Part shown: positions 15,410 through 20,722 of the stretch, in pieces
How positions within the stretch are numbered: position 1 is the first letter of the stretch
How the letters are laid out: each line of letters starts with the position of its first letter
Origin: a virus
Reading direction: 5' to 3' (one strand)
IMG/VR virus record: IMGVR_UViG_3300025141_000970
Coordinates: 1-20,722 of that record
Length of the DNA: 20,722 nt
Made by a program: the position numbers and the translations under genes
Notes under the pieces: generated by a model
What the model was told of the DNA's origin: nothing
Database searches by the model: none
The model's input: only the letters and a program-made list of their open reading frames with translations

Positions 15410-16123
15410 CTAATTAAAGAGTTTAACCCATGAATTTGCATGGGTGCCGACTGAGGCATCGATTATCTTATGAGGGTGCCCCGCGTCTTTCTTAGCCGCC
15501 GCACCTTCTATGCGCTTCTGTAGGTCTCCCTTTTCCGCTAAAAGCATTCTAACGTCAGACTCTTCTTTCATAAGGCATTTAATGGCAGCGGAAACCACTA
15601 GATATTCCTGGTAGCCAATTGCAACGCTCTTGTTTTTTGAATTAATATTTGCCGCGTCATCTTCGCCGCCTGTTCTGAATTGCTGGCACTCTGGAACGTA
15701 ATGAAGCGTCACCGTCCCCGATGGGGGAGTAGTAGGAATGAAGTGAATCTTATCGTCCCGAATCTGATATCGAAGGGCCGCGAGGCTCCCCGCTATAACG
15801 GCGGCATTGCTATTGTACATATTTCGCTCTTGAAACGAGTAAGGCTTAATTGTGCAAGTAACCCCGCCAGTCTCAAAATCGACGCCTAGTGCCTTATAGA
15901 AATCGCTAGGTAGCGTCCCTGGATTAGTCCCCGGTAGAGAATAGGTTGTTGTGTTGACGTAGTAATCTTCAAAAACCAGAATCATAATGTCGTGCAACTC
16001 TGCCAAGGCAGCGTTTAGCCAAACTCTAATCTCGGTATCTGAAACGAAAGTAGACCCCTCCATATCCGCACGTTGTCTTACTTGCGTCATAAGGGTAGAA
16101 AATACGTTATCGTTAGTAGGCAT
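15410..16123 (-). CDS. Head-tail adaptor (SU10-adaptor-like)
   Basis: A 237-aa protein that probably forms the ring joining the portal to the tail. The helical N-terminus carries the usual adaptor pattern: FSTLMTQVRQRADMEGS, FVSDTEIRVWLNAALAELHD, then an aromatic FEDYYVNTTTYSLPG strand and LPSDFYKALGVDF. A beta-rich middle follows (YQIRDDKIHFIPTTPPSGTV, a LHYVPECQQF strand), then a C-terminal helix bundle (AIGYQEYLVVSAAIKCLMKEES, a KGDLQKRIEGAAAKKD helix). Length and order, after capsid and before nozzle, fit the adaptor family. It has one of the strongest SDs in the window (GGAGGGG, immediately ahead of AAATG). A hairpin in the leader (16133-16163) may influence access to it. Confidence 0.75.
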   Translation of the reverse strand: MPTNDNVFSTLMTQVRQRADMEGSTFVSDTEIRVWLNAALAELHDIMILVFEDYYVNTTTYSLPGTNPGTLPSDFYKALGVDFETGGVTCTIKPYSFQERNMYNSNAAVIAGSLAALRYQIRDDKIHFIPTTPPSGTVTLHYVPECQQFRTGGEDDAANINSKNKSVAIGYQEYLVVSAAIKCLMKEESDVRMLLAEKGDLQKRIEGAAAKKDAGHPHKIIDASVGTHANSWVKLFN

Positions 16124-16132
16124 TTCCCCTCC

Positions 16133-16163
16133 AAATAATAAGGGGGACTGTTACGCCCCCCCT
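16133..16163 (-). terminator. Weak terminator or attenuator hairpin before the adaptor gene
   Basis: On the minus strand AGGGGG (16163-16158) pairs with CCCCCT (16146-16141) around an 11-nt loop and is followed by TATTATTT, a broken U tract. The same C run could instead pair as TCCCC with GGGGA in the adaptor SD. Either partial termination or control of the SD is possible, and I cannot tell which. Confidence 0.4.
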
Positions 16164-16166
16164 ATA

Positions 16167-16397
16167 TCAATATTCTTCTTTGTCGCTGCCTGGGTTCCCC
16201 TCGTAGTCCATAGCAATATGAACAAAATCAAGGAGAGCCTCACACGCTGCCTTCTCCTTTTCAGGAGTCAGCTCCAAGCCCACCGTGCTCGCGAACGTGT
16301 TGCAAGCTGCTAGAAGAGCTTTCTTATTATCGTCGGGTTTAGGCTTTTTAGCACCCTGGCCCAATATCATTAGAGCAAGCCCCTTTTTCTTAGGCAT
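16167..16397 (-). CDS. Small acidic/basic phage protein, function unknown
   Basis: A 76-aa protein with a basic N-terminus (PKKKGLALMILGQGAKKPKPDD), an Ala/Cys/Leu helical centre and an acidic end (NPGSDKEEY). Small proteins with an N-terminal LALMI-like hydrophobic stretch and a KPK basic patch occur between capsid and adaptor genes of other podovirus-like genomes, but I do not know a function. It has a clear SD (AGGAG, 6-nt spacer) and follows the 124-aa gene after 12 bases. A weak terminator-like hairpin lies just past its TGA stop (16169-16167). Confidence 0.6.
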   Translation of the reverse strand: MPKKKGLALMILGQGAKKPKPDDNKKALLAACNTFASTVGLELTPEKEKAACEALLDFVHIAMDYEGNPGSDKEEY

Positions 16398-16409
16398 GGC
16401 TTACTCCTA

Positions 16410-16784
16410 TTAGGTTAATGTGCTGTTTTTTAGACACATAAAAAAGTGTAATTTTGCACCACTGTCCGGTTCAACCAGAGTACCGCCACCATTGTCCACC
16501 TTTACTACCGCAGTAGCACTTGAGGCGTCGGTGGTATCAATGACAGCAAAAAACTGGTCCGTTGAACCCTCTGTAGCCTCTTCAAGTGTGCAGCCCAGGT
16601 ATAAAAACTTCTGGTATTTGTCATCTAGTGTAATGGTGTAAACTCCGGTCGTGGTTCTTGCGACCGAAAAGCCACTGGCATTTGTCGAATCAACAACGCC
16701 AGAAGCCCCGATAGTACTAACACCGGCAAGAATAACAACCTCGCGCTCTAGCGCCCTTACGGGCTTAAAATCTCTATTCGCCAT
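16410..16784 (-). CDS. Probable capsid accessory/decoration protein
   Basis: A 124-aa, beta-strand-rich protein with no membrane segment. It starts ANRDFKPVRALEREVVILAG, continues with repeated strands (ASGVVDS, GFSVARTTTGVYTITLDD, YQKFLYLGCTLEEA, FFAVIDTTDASSATAVVKVD) and ends in LHFFMCLKNSTLT. Size, Thr/Ser/Gly-rich beta character and the place right after the capsid gene fit capsid decoration or stabilisation proteins of other phages. It has an excellent SD (AAGGAG, 8-nt spacer), consistent with high expression. Homology to a known decoration family was not established; the call rests on context and composition. Confidence 0.55.
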   Translation of the reverse strand: MANRDFKPVRALEREVVILAGVSTIGASGVVDSTNASGFSVARTTTGVYTITLDDKYQKFLYLGCTLEEATEGSTDQFFAVIDTTDASSATAVVKVDNGGGTLVEPDSGAKLHFFMCLKNSTLT

Positions 16785-16810
16785 ATCTAGGCTCCTTTCC
16801 TAATTAAGGT

Positions 16811-18025
16811 TTAAGCCAAAGCAATTCGGCAATTCCAACCTGGAGCAACGCAAGCCGCGTTTCCGTAGAAACCGATACGAACCTCGTAAGCATCGGCGGT
16901 AGCTTCACGAAGCATGTTGTTTCCATCAAGGTCAAGAATTTGCGGGGCTTCGCCCAAGCTATTCAAGGACCAAGTATCAAGCTGGAGCGCCCAAGCAACG
17001 TCAGCCTGACAGTTAACATCAGGGATAACATCAACAGTTCCAGACGGACCGTGCAGTTTTAAAGAAGTGAAGCCTACATTGGCATCGGACGCGCTAACCT
17101 TGTCGTATTGGACCTTAGAACCAAGGGCTTTTTCAAGATTAGCATAAGAGGCATAGTCCATGAAAACGTGACTTGGAGAGCCGCCGTTTCTAGCTGCAAC
17201 GCTAAGGCCGTCAATCAATGCCTCTTCAATTGGCTTTGCGCTACCATCGGAGCGGCACCCACCTAAGCGAGTTACGTCAGAGGTACGGTCAACACCAAAA
17301 AACGAGGTAGCGCCAGGGGCCGAACTAGGACACCACGCCTCAAGCCCTCGGATTTTCTTATAACTAGCTCCAGCATGGGCATCACCCAACTGGAAGATAT
17401 GGTCCCCTGCGTCAGCGTCAACGTGAAGAGCAGATACCGTAAGCGTCCCAGCGTCACGGTCGATAGCTGTAATAGTCTTTGTGCCAACATTGCTGAGTAG
17501 GGCACCGGTAGCAGTAGGGGCTAAAACGATATTCATTCCAACTTCAAAGTTAGCAATATCTCCAAGAGTAGCCAGGGTTAGCGTAGTCCCGCTACCAGGG
17601 TCGGAGGAGTTTTGAACTCCAATAGAGCCAGAACCATCACGGTACAAACTAACCGCCAGAGACCGTTTAAGTGCATGAATAGCCCCGTCGATTTCCATTG
17701 TGGCGTATCGAATAAATGCATCAGCATTACCCTGGCTCGCTTTGATTGCCTCGTGCGAGATTGACGCAAAGGAATAATCGCTTACACGAGTCAAGAGGAA
17801 CTGTTTAAGGCTGGAGGTTGAGGTATTATCCTGGGCGCTGCCAAACGTAGCAGACCGCCGTTGAGGCCCGGTCACGATTAAAGGAATCGGCATATTCTCG
17901 CCGCCGAATTTCGTATATTTGGGGATCATAGCAAGGAGAGGGTTATTCTTATAAACCATCTCTTTGATTCGTTGGGGTTTGTAGTGTTCTTTAAGGGCTT
18001 CGGTTACGGCGGTAGTTAATGCCAT
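16811..18025 (-). CDS. Major capsid protein (HK97-like)
   Basis: A 404-aa protein that should form the head shell. Features consistent with an HK97-type capsid protein of podoviruses include the N-terminal helical arm (ALTTAVTEALKEHYKPQRI, then NNPLLAMIPK), the P-like strand GGENMPIPLIVTGPQ and FLLTRVSDYSFASISHEAIKA. A spine-helix region with FIRYATMEIDGAIHALK follows, then an inserted beta domain near residues 150-215 (a Gly/Thr-rich LTLATLGDI stretch). The C-terminal A-domain part includes GGSPSHVFMDYASYANLEKAL, VDVIPDVNCQADVAWAL and a final YEVRIGFYGNAACVAPGWN strand. It follows the scaffold gene, as usual. SD GAGGA lies 7-8 nt before the ATG, but this SD sits in a hairpin (18030-18055). 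Confidence 0.88.
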   Translation of the reverse strand: MALTTAVTEALKEHYKPQRIKEMVYKNNPLLAMIPKYTKFGGENMPIPLIVTGPQRRSATFGSAQDNTSTSSLKQFLLTRVSDYSFASISHEAIKASQGNADAFIRYATMEIDGAIHALKRSLAVSLYRDGSGSIGVQNSSDPGSGTTLTLATLGDIANFEVGMNIVLAPTATGALLSNVGTKTITAIDRDAGTLTVSALHVDADAGDHIFQLGDAHAGASYKKIRGLEAWCPSSAPGATSFFGVDRTSDVTRLGGCRSDGSAKPIEEALIDGLSVAARNGGSPSHVFMDYASYANLEKALGSKVQYDKVSASDANVGFTSLKLHGPSGTVDVIPDVNCQADVAWALQLDTWSLNSLGEAPQILDLDGNNMLREATADAYEVRIGFYGNAACVAPGWNCRIALA

Positions 18026-18029
18026 GGTA

Positions 18030-18055
18030 CTTTCCTCGCTATAAGGGCGAGAAAG
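18030..18055 (-). promoter_or_regulatory. Hairpin covering the capsid-gene SD
   Basis: In the transcript CTTTCTCGC (18055-18047) can pair with GCGAGGAAAG (18039-18030) as nine base pairs with one bulged G and a 7-nt loop. The second arm contains the Shine-Dalgarno site of the major capsid gene. It could regulate initiation, stabilise the 5' end of a processed capsid mRNA or be an RNase III-type site. Confidence 0.5.
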
Positions 18056-18063
18056 CTACAAGG

Positions 18064-18969
18064 CTAAATCTCGCCGCGCATAATAGCAGCCGCCCTAGCA
18101 AGTGACTCTTCTCGTGATAAAAGTTCACCGTCACGCGCTGGCGTCTGCGACGTTAATTGATTAGATAATGTTTTTGGCCTTTGGATTTCTTCTGCTGGCT
18201 GGCTAGGCTTAACGTCTTGCGCTGTTTCTGGCTCAGGTTGCCAGTGTCCCTTATAACGATCTCTCAGCTTGCTACTTTTAAAGTAACGTTCGGCTTCGTC
18301 CTCGTAATACCGTTCAACCAAATCCGCCGCTTGTTTATATTCAAGGACGGTTCCATCGAGCTTAAATTGCTCTTGCATGATTTCATAAACGGTATGATAG
18401 GCATTATGGGCCGGTATCATCTCGTATTCTTTATTAGTTTCGACGAAATTCGTTATTTTGTCAATAATACCGCTATACGTCTGTTCATATTCCCTCTTTT
18501 TTGCGTTATTTTCTCGGTCGAGGGCGTTTTTACGATTTAATTCCTGTAATTCCTCGATTTGTTTTGCCTGTCGAGAGACCACATCCTCAATAGGGACATT
18601 CCCGTCGTTAATAATTCGACGAGTTAGCCCATCATAGGAGAGGCCAAACTTTTGCAAGAACGCCATAGGGTCGGAACTTGCCATTTCCTGAAGACCTTCT
18701 AGCTCACTGGCCTTCTTTTTTATCCCTTTAAATTCTTGTTTTTCTTCTCGGAAGCGTCTTTCCTGCCGTGCGAGGTTCGCGAACTGTTTATGGAAAGCGG
18801 CACGTTCAGCTTGCTCCTGATACGTTTCCACCACTGGACTCTCATTTGAATCCGGTTCTCGGACTTCTGCCGCCCCATTAGCCGGTTCAGAAACTTCAGG
18901 TTGAACTTCATTATCCCCCCCTTGGGCTTGTTCAACTACTTCGCTTGCAGACTCTTCTGCGTCAGACAT
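18064..18969 (-). CDS. Scaffolding protein
   Basis: A 301-aa protein that probably guides head assembly and is removed afterwards. It is very acidic at the N-terminus (residues 1-50, E/D/S-rich) and then almost wholly helical: LARQERRFREEKQEF, KKKASELEGLQEMASSDP, MAFLQKFGLSYDGLTRRII, VVSRQAKQIEELQELNRK. The coiled-coil middle, LARQERRFREEKQE-type box and Pro/Gln-rich stretch (QPEPETAQDV) near residue 250, ending in LARAAAIMRGE, are typical of phage scaffolds. It lies between portal and capsid genes, as expected. A strong SD (AGGAGAAG) precedes ATG 18969. No internal protease is present in the window, so scaffold exit or a protease elsewhere must be assumed. Confidence 0.8.
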   Translation of the reverse strand: MSDAEESASEVVEQAQGGDNEVQPEVSEPANGAAEVREPDSNESPVVETYQEQAERAAFHKQFANLARQERRFREEKQEFKGIKKKASELEGLQEMASSDPMAFLQKFGLSYDGLTRRIINDGNVPIEDVVSRQAKQIEELQELNRKNALDRENNAKKREYEQTYSGIIDKITNFVETNKEYEMIPAHNAYHTVYEIMQEQFKLDGTVLEYKQAADLVERYYEDEAERYFKSSKLRDRYKGHWQPEPETAQDVKPSQPAEEIQRPKTLSNQLTSQTPARDGELLSREESLARAAAIMRGEI

Positions 18970-18998
18970 ATTCTTCTCCTGGTGTGAATTAAAAAGGT

Positions 18999-20722
18999 TT
19001 ATTGCATTCCTGAGATTGCTTCAGATAGCGCGGGGGGCAAATCCCCCTCTGCTGGTGGAGCACCTTCCATCGGTGGAGCCCCTGGCGCAGGAGCCCCACC
19101 ACCGGGAGCGGGAGCCCCCTCCGGTGCCATCGTTTGTTGCTCCGCTTGTTGTGCCATTTGTTGGGTTTGGATAACCCGAATAGCGTCGTCCATATATCGA
19201 CGAAGTAATTCAAGACGTTCCTCGGGAACCTTGTCAATTTTTGCGCGTAAATAGGCTGATTGGACCCTTTGTATCGCAAACTCAAGATTAGAGAACGTTT
19301 CCGGGGGATGGTAACGTCCCTTCTCAATCATTTCCTCTAACAAAAGGTCCACATCATCAATAAACGCAGTAGCCAATTGATTTACCGATTCTAAATCAGG
19401 GTAGTCAAGCAAGGCACGAGCTTCGGTGGGGTTCAGGATGCCAGCTTGCGCCATTTCTTGTATCGTTTGTAACTTTGCGGCCGGAGTAGTTGATAGTAAC
19501 GCAGTCGGAAAAATCTGCATAACGTACTGGTCTTCTTCAAGGTTGATTTCCTTCCATTTAATACGCTCGATATATTTATCCCCATGACTAATAACCTCAT
19601 AGGTGTTTCCTTGTTCCTCAATATCCCTAGCAATATCAATGAGTTGGCGGGATGCTTCGAGGAACAGGTTTTCGTAAGCCTGAGCCACCAACATAAATCG
19701 CTCTGATTGGATATCGGAAAACTCTCGGATAGCTACCCCGGAATCTAAGCCAGCCGGTTTTTTGGCCTGTGCAGCCATTTCAGATATACCGGCAACCTCA
19801 TAAGCACGGCCAAACAATCGATCCAGGTGAGAGAAAACCTCACCGGAAGTCGTTCTAGGTACATGGAAGTCCGGCTTAGTTCCGGTGTATTCGATCACAA
19901 CCCAAGGCTCGCTGGTAATGTGCGCCTTAGTGATTTTAGATCCCGCCTCAACAAATACCTTCGGCGTACCGAAATACATTTGCTCTTGAATTCGATTGAG
20001 GAGTGAGTTGATTTCTACCTGGACCCCTAAGAGCTGTTCTGCCAACCCTTGACCCCAGAAGCCAAGCAAGTTTTCGGTCCAGCGAATGAATACGAACGGG
20101 AAAAAATCTTTGTCGTAGGCTTCATCTAGTAAGGTTACATTATCTAGGACGATGCAATGACGACCATCAGAAGAGCCCTTTTTGCTAGCCAGATGCCAAG
20201 ACTCCACGCACTCAACCTGATTTGACGTAGCTTTTGTGCCGGATGTGCTAATATCCACTTCGGCCGCATTTAGGATTTCCTTTTCAAATTCAGGGTAGGT
20301 GGCTAAGAGAACTTCTCTTGAAACCACCTTGCGCTGAAACATTTGGCGAGGTTTTCCGTAGTAGCTCTCCGCGTCGTCTGTAACAATCTCATTGGGGAAA
20401 ATTCTCTCCGCGACGATTCGCTCCCCATCGGCGTAGATTTTCATTACTCCTGTCCCGAATACTGTGGCGTCCAAAAATACCCTTGGCGCAACGGAGTAAA
20501 TGCCGGTGGCGTAAAACTGCCCATTGCAGAATTTATCTAGGAGCTTGGCTTTTCGTTTTAAGGAATAGTCCCCGCCGGAGGTGAGGAATGTCACCTTGGG
20601 TCGATTCTTTGCAATCTTGCTTGTGACCGTTGTGCACATGGAATGGACAATATTTAGTGTAACATCGTCAGACCGCGCACCGGCTCTATTTGCGTAATTG
20701 TGGCTCGCGATACCGCTTGCGT
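18999..20722 (-). CDS. Portal protein, 5' end outside window
   Basis: The gene makes the dodecameric DNA gate at one vertex of the head. The frame is open to the right edge, at least 27 codons beyond the first internal ATG at 20639, so the start lies outside. Numbered from that ATG, the visible parts fit podoviral portals: FATGIYSVAPRVFLDATVFGTG-like region (43-65), VAERIFPNEIVTDDAES (75-91), the wing and clip with FVFIRWTENLLGFWGQGLAEQLLG, a stem-like NRIQEQMYFGTPKVFVEAGS (about 215-234), GISEMAAQAKKPAGLDSGVAI and long C-terminal helices, then a Pro/Gly/Ala-rich tail (GGGAPAPGAPPMEGAPPAEG) ending in ISGMQ. It starts the structural cluster; the terminase is expected upstream, outside the window. 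Part of its sequence (19965-20001) is repeated in the 234-aa gene. Confidence 0.85.
   Translation of the reverse strand, partial: ASGIASHNYANRAGARSDDVTLNIVHSMCTTVTSKIAKNRPKVTFLTSGGDYSLKRKAKLLDKFCNGQFYATGIYSVAPRVFLDATVFGTGVMKIYADGERIVAERIFPNEIVTDDAESYYGKPRQMFQRKVVSREVLLATYPEFEKEILNAAEVDISTSGTKATSNQVECVESWHLASKKGSSDGRHCIVLDNVTLLDEAYDKDFFPFVFIRWTENLLGFWGQGLAEQLLGVQVEINSLLNRIQEQMYFGTPKVFVEAGSKITKAHITSEPWVVIEYTGTKPDFHVPRTTSGEVFSHLDRLFGRAYEVAGISEMAAQAKKPAGLDSGVAIREFSDIQSERFMLVAQAYENLFLEASRQLIDIARDIEEQGNTYEVISHGDKYIERIKWKEINLEEDQYVMQIFPTALLSTTPAAKLQTIQEMAQAGILNPTEARALLDYPDLESVNQLATAFIDDVDLLLEEMIEKGRYHPPETFSNLEFAIQRVQSAYLRAKIDKVPEERLELLRRYMDDAIRVIQTQQMAQQAEQQTMAPEGAPAPGGGAPAPGAPPMEGAPPAEGDLPPALSEAISGMQ
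19965..20001 (+). repeat. Direct repeat copy B (in the portal gene)
   Basis: This 37-nt segment matches 10217-10253 at 35 of 37 positions (differences at 19968 and 19986). Here it encodes the portal motif LNRIQEQMYFGT in the portal frame, so the portal is the likely source and the other copy the recipient. Confidence 0.9.

Noticed and set aside
15403-15459. Longer start for the 112-aa protein
   Set aside because: The 19 extra residues only overlap the adaptor end; ATG 15402 follows the adaptor stop closely and gives the expected N-terminus.
1-20722. tRNA genes, CRISPR arrays, diversity-generating retroelement, insertion sequences, attachment sites
   Set aside because: No cloverleaf-like sequence, regular repeat array, reverse transcriptase, transposase or integrase was seen on reading both strands.

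Overview
This window looks like part of the late region of a short-tailed (podovirus-like) Caudoviricetes genome. The evidence is a compact minus-strand block in virion order: portal, scaffold, HK97-type capsid, small capsid-associated genes, head-tail adaptor and a very large nozzle-like tail protein. These are followed by several internal (ejection) proteins, a LamG tail fibre and lysis genes. There is no tape measure, sheath or tail-tube gene. Host and lineage cannot be fixed from the sequence; the tail-fibre N-terminus and capsid style resemble phages known from aquatic metagenomes, which is an impression and not a search result. No tRNA, CRISPR array, insertion sequence, integrase or reverse transcriptase was seen, and there is no gene-free stretch longer than about 100 bases.

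Layout. Minus strand, transcribed from the right edge to the left: portal (cut by the window edge), scaffold, major capsid protein, a 124-aa probable capsid accessory protein, a 76-aa small protein, adaptor, a 112-aa conserved phage protein, a 1399-aa nozzle-like protein, a 234-aa Ala-rich protein, a 378-aa protein with an S74-like autoprotease/chaperone box, a 559-aa coiled-coil virion protein, an M15B (VanY-type) peptidase domain, a 999-aa ejection protein, a 102-aa protein, the LamG tail fibre, an 81-aa membrane/coiled-coil protein and a holin. Most genes overlap or sit a few bases apart with good Shine-Dalgarno sites, as in one operon. Plus strand, at the left edge: a proline-rich multi-pass membrane protein (cut by the edge) and an M15A peptidase endolysin. 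The two blocks converge at 1250/1251 with stop codons that abut.

The most interesting feature is two probable -1 recoding sites in the minus-strand operon. At the end of the 559-aa virion protein an A AAA AAG heptamer, in the correct zero frame and directly before the stop, leads into the open frame of an M15B peptidase that has no convincing start of its own. An SD-like GGAG lies 10 nt upstream, as at dnaX. The expected product is a minority virion-protein/peptidoglycan-hydrolase fusion of about 690 aa. At the end of the holin gene an A8 run with a stem-loop downstream leads into a start-less but coding-like 69-codon extension that fills the whole apparent gap to the endolysin stop. Missing bases in homopolymers are the competing explanation for both and can be tested from reads and homologues.

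Other unusual points are a 37-nt portal-gene segment repeated (35/37 identical) in another reading frame inside the 234-aa gene, an S74-like box in the middle of an internal virion protein, and hairpins that overlap or compete with the ribosome-binding sites of the capsid and adaptor genes.
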